A DNA stretch of 64,000 nt from Streptomyces aculeolatus (GTDB lineage: Bacteria; Actinomycetota; Actinomycetes; Streptomycetales; Streptomycetaceae), in contig NZ_JAINRD010000012.1 of NCBI RefSeq assembly GCF_020400605.1, positions 62,001 through 126,000 on the forward strand. The letters are read 5' to 3'. This document shows, in pieces, positions 36,631 through 44,249 of this stretch. The translations under genes and the position numbers were made by a program. Every line of letters begins with the position of its first letter. The stretch's first letter is position 1. Under the pieces are notes generated by a model, which did not search any database, was not told where the DNA came from, and saw only the letters and a list, made by a program, of their open reading frames with translations.

Positions 36631-38784
36631 ATGATCGAGCCGGGTCGCGTCGCCGTGCCCGCGCCCACCGCCCCCGTGTCCCTCTCCGGTCCGGGCGGGG
36701 CCGAGACCACGACCATGGTCCTGCTGCCGCGGGCGGACGGCCTGCCCGACTTCGGGTGGATGGGGCTCGCCCTGGCGTCGGCGGACGTCCGATTCCTGAC
36801 GAGCCCGGCCTCGGTCGAGACCACGGCCTGGAACTCCTGGCTGATCGGCTCGCCGATCAGCGTGCTCCCGGAGCACGCACGCGGCTATCTCGGACGGCCT
36901 GCGCTGCTCGGCCACCGCATCGGCCCCGAAGGGCCGGGGAGCGCCTGGTCCACCGCCTTCGGCGTCGGTGAGGTGCGAGGTGACGACGGCTCACTCGTGG
37001 TCCGGGCCACCGACGAGCCGGCAGGACTCGAACTGCGCTTCGAGGCCGAGGCCGTCCCGGGGGGAAGTCTCCGCCTCCGGCACCTGCTGACCAACGTCGG
37101 CACCGGTCCGTACGTGGTCGACGCGCTCGACGTGGTCATACCCCTTCCGCCCGGCGCGGGCGAGATCCTCGACTTCACCGGGCGCTGGGCCCGCGAGCGG
37201 CAACCCCAGCGCCGTGCCGTCGGGGACGGTCAGTGGGTCCGGGAGCACCGCCGCGGCATGCGCAGCCTCGACGGCACCGGCCTGGTGGTGGTCGGTACCC
37301 CCGGCTTCGGCTACGGCACCGGTGAGGTGCTCGGCGTACACCTCGCCTGGAGCGGCAACCACCGGTACGCCGTCGAGCAGCTCAGCTCCGGTGCCGCCGT
37401 CGTCCGGACCGGCGAGTTGCTGCACCCGGGCGAGCTGGTCCTCGCCGAGGGCGAGACGTACACGATGCCCTGGGTACACGTGGCCGCGTCCGCGCACGGA
37501 CTCGACGGCCTGGCGGACGCGACCCATCGGTACGTCCGGTCGCTCGCGGCACATCCGCCCTCGCCGGCACCCGTGATGTTCAATCCGTGGGAGGCGGTCT
37601 ACCTCGACCACGACCCCGACAAGCTCACCGCGCTGGTCGAGATCTCGGCCGGGCTGGGCGCCGAGCGATTCGTGCTCGACGACGGATGGTTCGCGGGCCG
37701 GAAGTCCCTCGATGACGGCCTGGGCGACTGGACCCCGGACCCGGCGGTGTGGCCGAACGGGCTGGCACAGCTTGCGGACCGGGTGCACGCGAAGGGGATG
37801 CAGTTCGGGCTGTGGTGGGAGCCGGAGGCCGTCAACCCGAACTCCGCGGTCTACCGGGACCACCCCGACTGGATCCTGCGCACGGGTGACCGGTCACCCG
37901 TGCTGGAACGCAACTGCTACCTGCTCGATCTCGGCCGGGACGACGTGCGGGCACACCTGGTCCGCGCGTTCGACCGGCTGGCGGCGGCGCACCGGATCGA
38001 CTTCGTCAAGTGGGACCACAACCGCGATCAGATCGACGGCGGCGACTCGCGCGGTTCCGGGCGGCCCGCGTCCCGGCGGCAGACCCTTGCCTTCCGCGAA
38101 CTCCTCGACGAGCTGACCCGCCGTCATCCCGGCATCTCGTGGGAGAGCTGTGCTTCGGGTGGCGGCCGCATCGACCTGGACGTACTCGAACGGGTCCAGA
38201 GCGTCTGGGCCTCCGACGTCACCGATCCGTTGTCCCGCCAGCCGATCCAGCACTGGACCGCGCAGCTCGCGCCGCTGGAGTACCTGGGCGCGCACGTCGC
38301 CGCACCGGTCTCCCACCAGACCGGCCGGACCAGCAGCCTGGACCTGCGCGCGGCCACAGGGTTCTTCGGCCAGTTCGGCGTCCAGTGGGACCTCACGAAG
38401 GTGCCCGGCCACGAGCTGGACCGCCTCGCGTCCTGGATCGGCCTCTACAAGCGGCACCGCGCGCTCCTGCACACCGGCCGGCTGACGCGCGTCGAGCTGC
38501 CCGACGGCCTGCTCGCGCACGGAGTGGTGGCTCGGGACCGGTCGGAGGCGCTCTTCTCGTACGCCCAACTCGACGAGATCGTGCCCGTGCCACCACGGCT
38601 CCGCATCCCGGGACTCGACCCCGGCCGGACCTACCGCGCCTCGCTCGTCTCCCCGGCGGACCCATCGGTGACCTGGGAGGTCACCGGCATCCAGGCATCC
38701 GGTGCGGCGCTGGGAGCACTGGGGCTGCCGGGCCCTGCGCGGGCACCCCAGAGCGCGGCGCTGGTCCATCTGCGCGCGGACTGA
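36631..38784 (+). CDS. Alpha-galactosidase / alpha-N-acetylgalactosaminidase, family GH36
   Basis: Retaining exo-enzyme, 717 residues, no signal peptide, hence cytoplasmic. Typical GH36 layout: N-terminal beta-sandwich, barrel with FVLDDGWFAGR, FGLWWEPEAVNPNS, the nucleophile Asp in DFVKWDHNRD (~463) and the acid/base region SCASGGGRIDLDVLER / VWASDVTDP (~528), then a C-terminal beta domain. It starts 35 nt after the ROK gene. It probably acts on imported oligosaccharides. Whether galactose or N-acetylgalactosamine is removed cannot be told from sequence. Confidence 0.93.
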   Translation: MIEPGRVAVPAPTAPVSLSGPGGAETTTMVLLPRADGLPDFGWMGLALASADVRFLTSPASVETTAWNSWLIGSPISVLPEHARGYLGRPALLGHRIGPEGPGSAWSTAFGVGEVRGDDGSLVVRATDEPAGLELRFEAEAVPGGSLRLRHLLTNVGTGPYVVDALDVVIPLPPGAGEILDFTGRWARERQPQRRAVGDGQWVREHRRGMRSLDGTGLVVVGTPGFGYGTGEVLGVHLAWSGNHRYAVEQLSSGAAVVRTGELLHPGELVLAEGETYTMPWVHVAASAHGLDGLADATHRYVRSLAAHPPSPAPVMFNPWEAVYLDHDPDKLTALVEISAGLGAERFVLDDGWFAGRKSLDDGLGDWTPDPAVWPNGLAQLADRVHAKGMQFGLWWEPEAVNPNSAVYRDHPDWILRTGDRSPVLERNCYLLDLGRDDVRAHLVRAFDRLAAAHRIDFVKWDHNRDQIDGGDSRGSGRPASRRQTLAFRELLDELTRRHPGISWESCASGGGRIDLDVLERVQSVWASDVTDPLSRQPIQHWTAQLAPLEYLGAHVAAPVSHQTGRTSSLDLRAATGFFGQFGVQWDLTKVPGHELDRLASWIGLYKRHRALLHTGRLTRVELPDGLLAHGVVARDRSEALFSYAQLDEIVPVPPRLRIPGLDPGRTYRASLVSPADPSVTWEVTGIQASGAALGALGLPGPARAPQSAALVHLRAD

Positions 38785-38799
38785 TCCGACCGGCACAGG

Positions 38800-38970
38800 A
38801 GCAGCGTTTCCAGGCGTCATCGGGTGCTCGGGTGATGGCGCGGTCGATGCGGCCGACGGCATGCACGTGCTGGGACTCCGGCACAGCCACCAGGTAGCCG
38901 ACGCCGCTCTCCTCCAGCACGCGGCGAAGGCGCCACCCCTGACCGTAGGCGGCCTCAAGGCCGGCAGCAT
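38800..38970 (-). pseudogene. IS701-family transposase fragment
   Basis: The minus-strand frame gives LEAAYGQGWRLRRVLEESG, VGYLVAVPESQ and RAPDDAWKRCSCA, in the order found near the middle of IS701-type transposases, where a D-x-x-Y-G is followed by the V-A-V segment and A-W-x-x-L-S-x-G. Only ~57 residues remain, with no start and no DDE context. Confidence 0.6.
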
Positions 38971-39012
38971 CCCGACGGCTTCCGACTTCGCGAAGGGGGC
39001 AGGGATCGACCA

Positions 39013-39053
39013 CATCCACTCCCTGCCCGACTCGGTCGGGCAGGGAGTGGATG
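39013..39053. terminator. Perfect hairpin, probable terminator after GH36
   Basis: An 18-bp perfect stem (39013–39030 with 39036–39053) and a 5-nt loop. It lies 229 nt beyond the GH36 stop, apparently pushed away by the IS701 fragment. Confidence 0.65.
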
Positions 39054-39155
39054 CCGACAGGGCACTACCGGTTCCTCCGCCGCCCGGTGAGTACGCCGAA
39101 GCCGGCCGGCACCACCACACCGCGCGGAGCCCTTTCCGAGCCGCTCGGAATCCCC

Positions 39156-39335
39156 TAGGGCCTGTGTCGAAAGTCCCGCCTGCGCCGCGACGCCTGGCAC
39201 GGCACCTCGCCGCGTTGTCGGGATCGACCGAATACAGCCCGGTATGCGGTCGACCCTCCGCCTTGCGATGCACCGCACCAGACGCCGCGGCGCCCGCCCT
39301 GCGGGCGGACGACGGGACCTTCGACACAGGCCCTA
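39156..39335. mobile_element. 180-bp MITE with 23-bp terminal inverted repeats
   Basis: The ends 39156–39178 and 39313–39335 are inverted repeats matching at 22 of 23 positions, starting TAGGGCCTGTGTCGAA. They flank 134 nt without a transposase. The end sequence GGGCCTGTGTCGAAAGT resembles those of IS5-group elements in Streptomyces, which probably mobilise it in trans. The last TA at 39334–39335 is also the left target dinucleotide of the adjoining IS630 element. Confidence 0.8.
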
Positions 39336-39393
39336 GTGCTGTGGCCGCATAGGTTCGCCGGGTTGGTCGTCGTGACGGATGGATGTGTGGTGA

Positions 39394-40281
39394 CTACGCC
39401 GTGAGGCGGTCTGCTTCGGCCAGCAGCAGATCGCCAAAGGGCTGAAAGTCAATGCTGCAGGCGTAGACGCCGCTGATGACTCGGTGGATAGTTCCCCATT
39501 CCCAGATGGCGGTGGCATCCACGCCCGTGCGAGAAGCCAGTTGCTCAGTCCGTGCCCAGAGGTCGTCGCCGAGGTCCGGGTTGCAACGCACGATGGTGCC
39601 GAGATCGCACGCCGGTTCGGCCCGCAGCCCGGCTGGATCGATGAGCTTGTAGCTGCCGTCGCTCGCCTGCAGGGCGTTCATCTCGTGGATATCACCGTGG
39701 ACCAGAACCGCGGACCGATCGTCGTGGGCAAGGCGACGACGATTCATGCAATTCAGCGCGTCCGCCACAGTGGCTGGCGAACACGGTCGCCCCGCCTGCT
39801 CCCATAGTTTCGGCAGCCGATCGGCGTACTGCTCAGCCAACTTCGCGCCGGTTGGAAGGTCAATGTCGGGACCGATCGGACGCCACAGGCGAACCGCCAC
39901 TTCGCACAGCAAGTTGTGGCGGCTTGCAGGGTCGGCGACGATGTCGTACATCGGAGCCCCAAGGCGCTCCAGCAGAAGGGCTTGTCGACCCACGTCTTCG
40001 CCCAACAGCTTGGCGCATCCCCCTCCGTTCGCCAGGCGCAACACCATGGCCTCCTGCCCGACGTCCCGACCTGGCACACCGATCTTGAGGACCGCCGGAG
40101 TCCCGTCAACAAGCGTTACCTCGACGACCAGGGCGGCGTGACCGCCCGCGAAGCTGGACCCGATCATCAGAGACCACTCCTGGGCCAGCGAGTCGAGCAC
40201 GCCTGGCAACTCGTCCAGCCAGGATTCGTTCCCGTCGGCTATGACCGTCTTGCGGACCTGGTCAGGAATGTCGAGGCTCAT
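39394..40281 (-). CDS. Aminoglycoside phosphotransferase-like kinase (streptomycin 6-kinase type)
   Basis: The 295-residue protein belongs to the APH/SPH kinase-like family: ATP-binding N-lobe (VVEVTLVDGTPAVLKIGVPG), catalytic loop SAVLVHGDIHEMNALQ (H-G-D-x-H-x-x-N, ~195) and metal-binding YKLIDPAGLRAEPACDLG. The gapped N-lobe and overall length resemble the APH(6)/SPH group rather than APH(3'). Resistance is not proven; members include kinases of unknown substrate. It is passenger DNA inside an IS630 element, hence mobile. Confidence 0.8.
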   Translation of the reverse strand: MSLDIPDQVRKTVIADGNESWLDELPGVLDSLAQEWSLMIGSSFAGGHAALVVEVTLVDGTPAVLKIGVPGRDVGQEAMVLRLANGGGCAKLLGEDVGRQALLLERLGAPMYDIVADPASRHNLLCEVAVRLWRPIGPDIDLPTGAKLAEQYADRLPKLWEQAGRPCSPATVADALNCMNRRRLAHDDRSAVLVHGDIHEMNALQASDGSYKLIDPAGLRAEPACDLGTIVRCNPDLGDDLWARTEQLASRTGVDATAIWEWGTIHRVISGVYACSIDFQPFGDLLLAEADRLTA

Positions 40282-40328
40282 ACCGCCAACCTAGGGCCGT
40301 GACCACCGCATTGGTTCGCCTGATTGGT

Positions 40329-41453
40329 TCAGGCTGCTGTCTTGAGGGGGCGCCCGCCCCAGCGAATGCCTTTCTCGCTGCGGATGCGGGTGCGTTCCTT
40401 GCGTTCGGCGGCCAGGACGTCGCGGTGGCGGGCGTTGGCGTTGCGCCAGCGCAGGTAGGCGCGCAGGCCCCGGGTCTGCACCGTGTGGTTGGGATGGTGG
40501 GAGTTGGCGATGGTGAACTGCCGCAACGGCCCGAAGTGCGCCTCGATCGGGTTCGCCCAGGAGGCGTAGGTCGGGGTGAAGCACAGCTCGACGCGGTTCT
40601 TCTTCGCCCAGCGGCGGATCGTCTCGCCCTTGTGGGCGGACAGGTTGTCCAGGATGACGTAGATGGGGGCGCCGTCCGGTCGGGCGGCTCGGACCGATCT
40701 GAGCGCGGCCAGCGTGTTCGCGGCGCCCTTCTTCCGGCGGTTGACGCCCCAGAGCGTGTCGTCACCGACCGAATAGCAGCCGTGGAAGTACCTGACGCCA
40801 TGCGTGCGGCGGTAGGTCGCCGGGTGCCGCTCGGGGTGACTGGCCGGGGCCCAGCCCGCACCGCCGGTGGGGCGGATGCCGAGCGGGCCGAACTCGTCGA
40901 ACGCGAAGACCCGGTCCGGGAAGCAGTCAAGGACCTCCTCGATCCGGTCCAGCTTCGCCTCCCGCTCCGGGTCCGGGGACTCCTTCCAGGTCTTGGTGCG
41001 CTGGAAGGTGACGCCGCGGCGGGCGAGCAGACGGCGTAACGCCTCGCGGCCGATGCGGATGACCCGCCCATGGACGTTCCGCAGGTGGGCCAGCAGTTTG
41101 CGGATGGACCAGCGAGTGAAGGGCTGGCCGAGCCTGGTCGGGCGGGCGGTGGCCGTCTGGACAACGAAGTCCTCGTCGTCAGGACTGAGCAGGCGGGGAC
41201 GGCCTCCCGCCCACCGAGGGTCCAGACAGGCCAGGCCGATCTCGTTGAACCGGTGGATCACATCCCGGACGGTGTCCTCGTCGGCCTGCACCAGCCGGGC
41301 GATCACCGGGACCCGGTTCCCGCCGGCCGACGCCAACAGCATCATCGCGCGTCGGAAGCGGACCGAACTGGTGCTGCCCCGACGCACGATCTGCTGCAGC
41401 TTCTGCCCCTCCTGGTCGGTCAACCTGCGCACGCGGACAGGCTCAGCCACCAC
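40329..41453 (-). CDS. IS630-family transposase, intact
   Basis: The 374-residue product has N-terminal helix-turn-helix domains (RFRRAMMLLASAGGNRVPVI, DTVRDVIHRFNEIGLACLDP) and a DDE nuclease domain with FAFDEFGPLG (~183), VILDNLSAHKG (~268) and YASWANPIEAHFG (~303). All three acidic residues are present and no frameshift is seen, so the element may be active. Confidence 0.93.
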   Translation of the reverse strand: MVAEPVRVRRLTDQEGQKLQQIVRRGSTSSVRFRRAMMLLASAGGNRVPVIARLVQADEDTVRDVIHRFNEIGLACLDPRWAGGRPRLLSPDDEDFVVQTATARPTRLGQPFTRWSIRKLLAHLRNVHGRVIRIGREALRRLLARRGVTFQRTKTWKESPDPEREAKLDRIEEVLDCFPDRVFAFDEFGPLGIRPTGGAGWAPASHPERHPATYRRTHGVRYFHGCYSVGDDTLWGVNRRKKGAANTLAALRSVRAARPDGAPIYVILDNLSAHKGETIRRWAKKNRVELCFTPTYASWANPIEAHFGPLRQFTIANSHHPNHTVQTRGLRAYLRWRNANARHRDVLAAERKERTRIRSEKGIRWGGRPLKTAA

Positions 41454-41534
41454 ACCCCCAGCACTCGGATCGGACGATCACACAACATCCAACCGCCCCG
41501 ACCACCAACCCGGCGAACCAATGTGGTCAGAGCA

Positions 41535-43910
41535 CTAGCCGACCTTGGTGAAGGTCCAGGACTGGTGGGGTGCGGCCATGATGGCCAGGGAGATGACCTT
41601 GGCGCCGCTGGTGGCCGACTCCGCGGTGATCATCTGGGCGCTGGCCGTCGTCGCCACCAGGGAGTAGCCGGAGTCGGAGGTCTGCCAGAGCGACCAGCGC
41701 TGGGCGGCGGTCGACGCACAGGCGGTCTGGATGATCGCCTGCCCCCCGGTGTTCGAGTTGGTGGAAATGGCGACGCAGAGTCCGCTGTGGGCGTTCTTGA
41801 GTGTGTACGTGTTGTTCGGGTTGGCGGTGATGACGAACTTCTGGTTGTCGCCGGAGTCCGGGATGTCCACGGTGAGCTGGGTGCCGTCGGTACCGGTCAG
41901 GGGGATGTCCAGGGCTTGGCCACCGGTCTTGAGCTGGTAGGTGGCTCCGGACTCGATGACCGGTGCGTAGACCTCGAACTCGTTGAGTGCGTAGCCGTCG
42001 CCGGTGGCGCCGGCGGTGCCCTGCATGCGGACGTAGCGGCCGGTGCCTGTGAGCCCGGTCAGGTCGTCGGTGCCGCCGTCACCCGTGGTGGTCGTGTGGA
42101 CCGTCTTCCACGTGGTGGCGTCGTCGGAGACCTGGATCCGGTAGCCCTTGGCGTACGCGTCCTCCCAGTGCAGCTGCACGCGGCTGACCGGCTTGGGGAT
42201 ACCGAGGTCCACGGTGATCGACTGGTTGTCGCCGCGGCGGCTGGACCAGAGGGTGGTGTAGTCGCTGTCGACGGCGTTCGCGCCTGCGACGCTTCCGCCC
42301 GCGGTGCTGGAGACCGTCACCGGCCTGCCTGCGGCGACGTTGCCCTGCCGGGCGTCGGCCGGCCAGGCCGGGTTGCGACCGACGGTGTCGATCGTAGCGG
42401 TGAAGCTCGACCACGGGGTCACCAGCTTGGGAGAACCCCAGGTCTGCTGGGCCACCATGCGCAGGGGGTTCTTGATGTCGCCGGCGACGCGTTCCTGGGT
42501 GGCGGTGTCGCGGTCGGACCAGACGTGGAGCCTGGTCCCGAGGTTCTTGGACTCCGAGGCGTCGGTGATGGTCTGGTTGCCCTGGAACAGGTCGGGGTTC
42601 CAGGTGTCATAGCCCCACTGGGCGGCCGGTCCGCTCGGTCCGCCCGAGCCGAGAACGTAGTAGGTCGGGTTCCAGCTCTCGTTGGAGATGAGGTGCCCGT
42701 TGTCGATGTGCTGCTGCGGGGAAAGACCCAGGTCGTACCAGAATTCGAGGATGATGTCGGGGTCGACCGTGACGGCGCTGCCGCCGCCCACTCCGTCATT
42801 CCACGCGCGGGTGGTCTTGCCCGCGTCGCGGACGATCTCGTTGGCCCAGTTCATGAAGCCGAGGTAGACGTCCTTGCCGGTGGCGTCGGGGCCGTAGGTG
42901 TCCTTGGCGTACTGCTCCAGATGCGGGTACTGGCTGTAGCTGCCGATGCGGTACTCGTCGGCGCCGATGTGGAAGTACGGGCCGGGGAAAAGCGCCAGGT
43001 ACTCCTTGTAGAGGTCCTTGAGCAGCCTGTAGGTCCCGGGCCTGCTCAGGTCGATGTACTCCTGCTGGGGAGTGCCGGTGCTGGTGACCAGCCGCAGTTC
43101 GGGGTGGACGTTGATGACCTGGCGAAGGTGCCCGGGCGCATCGATCTCCGGGACAACAGTGATCTTGTACCTGGCGGCCAGCGCGATGATGTCCTTGACC
43201 TCCCGCTTGGTGAGGTGCTCGTAGGACACGACCTCCGGGTGCGAGGTGCTCTCGATCCGGAAGCCCTGGTTGTCGGACAGGTGCAGGTGCAGGTAGTTCA
43301 TCTTGAGGTAGGCGAGTTCCTTCACGTGGTCTTTGAGCCACTGCGGGGTGAAGTACTTTCGTCCGGCGTCCACCATGAGTCCGCGCTCGGGCTTGAGCGG
43401 CCAGTCCCGGGCCGTGCCCTGCGGGATCGACGGGCCCTGCTTGAGCAGTTGCAGGATCGTCCGGGTGCCGTAGAAGGCGCCCCGGTCGTCCTGGGCGGTG
43501 ATGACGACCTTGTCCGTGACCGAGAGAGCGTAGCCCTCGGTCCCGAGGCCGGTGTCGGTGGAGCCGAGGGACACGAAGATGTCACCGGCCCGCAGGCCGG
43601 CCTTGGTGCCGATGACCTGGGTGACGGCGTGGCCGTTCAGCTCCCGCAGATCGTCGGCGAAAACCTCACTGGTGGTCTTCAGCGCCCTCGCGTCCGGGGC
43701 GGCGCGGACGATCCTGGTGGCGCCGGAGTAGGTGAACGACCCGTTGCCACCGGTCCACTCCTGTAGCGCGGGAATCGTCTGGGGTTTGGGGTTGGGGTCG
43801 ACGCCGGGCGCGGACTGCGCGCCTGCCGGAACGATGACCAGCGAGACGGTGACGGCCAGCCCGATGAGAACGACGAGCACGGTACGGGGAAGCGTCAGCA
43901 AGGCCTTCAT
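41535..43910 (-). CDS. Secreted GH20 beta-hexosaminidase / lacto-N-biosidase-type enzyme with CBM32-like and ricin-type modules
   Basis: The 791-residue product has a signal peptide (~1–33), a GH20 N-terminal domain, and a GH20 barrel (~160–470) using substrate-assisted catalysis with the Asp-Glu pair in YFHIGADEYRIG (~316). An F5/8-type-C/CBM32-like module follows (~523–650, VDSDYTTLWSSRRGDN). A beta-trefoil ricin-like module (~655–790, with three W-containing repeats) ends the protein. Common hexosaminidases read HxGGDE; GADEY recalls lacto-N-biosidases, but this alone does not settle specificity. The stop codon TAG coincides with the TA insertion site of the IS630 element. A DasR-like site lies upstream. 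Confidence 0.9.
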   Translation of the reverse strand: MKALLTLPRTVLVVLIGLAVTVSLVIVPAGAQSAPGVDPNPKPQTIPALQEWTGGNGSFTYSGATRIVRAAPDARALKTTSEVFADDLRELNGHAVTQVIGTKAGLRAGDIFVSLGSTDTGLGTEGYALSVTDKVVITAQDDRGAFYGTRTILQLLKQGPSIPQGTARDWPLKPERGLMVDAGRKYFTPQWLKDHVKELAYLKMNYLHLHLSDNQGFRIESTSHPEVVSYEHLTKREVKDIIALAARYKITVVPEIDAPGHLRQVINVHPELRLVTSTGTPQQEYIDLSRPGTYRLLKDLYKEYLALFPGPYFHIGADEYRIGSYSQYPHLEQYAKDTYGPDATGKDVYLGFMNWANEIVRDAGKTTRAWNDGVGGGSAVTVDPDIILEFWYDLGLSPQQHIDNGHLISNESWNPTYYVLGSGGPSGPAAQWGYDTWNPDLFQGNQTITDASESKNLGTRLHVWSDRDTATQERVAGDIKNPLRMVAQQTWGSPKLVTPWSSFTATIDTVGRNPAWPADARQGNVAAGRPVTVSSTAGGSVAGANAVDSDYTTLWSSRRGDNQSITVDLGIPKPVSRVQLHWEDAYAKGYRIQVSDDATTWKTVHTTTTGDGGTDDLTGLTGTGRYVRMQGTAGATGDGYALNEFEVYAPVIESGATYQLKTGGQALDIPLTGTDGTQLTVDIPDSGDNQKFVITANPNNTYTLKNAHSGLCVAISTNSNTGGQAIIQTACASTAAQRWSLWQTSDSGYSLVATTASAQMITAESATSGAKVISLAIMAAPHQSWTFTKVG

Positions 43911-44138
43911 CTCGGTCCCTTCTGAGCGGCGATCGGGCCGGATATGACCGCGGTTGGACGGGGGAGGAATTGCATGGCGTCCGTGTCTCCTCGTTCGGGG
44001 CTGACTGCCGACAGGTGGACGGGCCGTCCTGAGCAGTCGGTCCGGCGAGCGGGTGCCCTCCGCAGAGCGGCCCCTTCGTGGGGGGACCGGGGTCCGATTC
44101 GGTGCTCAGAGCCGGTGGTCCCCCTGCGACACGCCTAC

Positions 44139-44154
44139 AGTGGTCTACACCTCT
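44139..44154. promoter_or_regulatory. DasR-responsive element (dre-like) upstream of GH20
   Basis: AGTGGTCTACACCTCT matches the DasR consensus AGTGGTCTAGACCACT at 14 of 16 positions. It lies just downstream of the -10 box at 44160, across the expected start point, a position suited to repression. DasR is the GlcNAc-responsive repressor of Streptomyces chitin/GlcNAc genes. Confidence 0.7.
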
Positions 44155-44159
44155 TCAGC

Positions 44160-44189
44160 TTTGTAGCCGTCTCGTCAGGTTCATGTCAA
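44160..44189 (-). promoter_or_regulatory. Promoter for GH20 (TTGACA-N18-TACAAA)
   Basis: On the minus strand TTGACA (44189–44184) and TACAAA (44165–44160) are 18 nt apart, close to the HrdB/sigma-70 consensus. Transcription would start near 44153, inside the DasR-like site. Confidence 0.65.
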
Positions 44190-44249
44190 GGGCAAGTCAT
44201 GACGGGTTCAGCTTGCCGAATAGCGGTCACCAGCCGGTCGTTCAACTCG

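Larger units (their letters stand above)
38785..39393. other. Patchwork of insertion-sequence debris
   Basis: No intact gene in these 609 nt. In order: about 15 nt of GH36 tail spacer, an IS701-type transposase fragment (38800–38970), a hairpin (39013–39053), a short spacer, a 180-bp MITE (39156–39335) and the left end of an IS630 element (from 39336). Confidence 0.7.
39336..41535. mobile_element. IS630-family element carrying a phosphotransferase gene
   Basis: Imperfect inverted repeats of ~60 bp (GTGCTGTGGCCGCATAGGTT at 39336 and GTGCTCTGACCACATTGGTT read from 41535 on the minus strand) bound 2200 bp and are flanked by TA on both sides (39334–39335, 41536–41537), the IS630 target duplication. 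A further copy of the left end lies inside at 40299–40330. The transposase is bounded by that inner copy, and the passenger gene lies between the inner and outer left ends. Confidence 0.88.
43911..44249. other. GH20 promoter region / 3' flank of dihydroorotase gene
   Basis: 339 nt without a gene. It contains the GH20 promoter (44160–44189), a DasR-like operator (44139–44154), and about 230 nt of leader before the GH20 ATG. No terminator for the dihydroorotase operon, which ends at 44250 and is read towards GH20, was recognised, so read-through is possible. Confidence 0.6.

Noticed and set aside
39156..39335. Open frame across the MITE as a small gene
   Set aside because: It has no ribosome site, no recognisable product, and its ends coincide with the 23-bp inverted repeats; better explained as non-autonomous mobile DNA.
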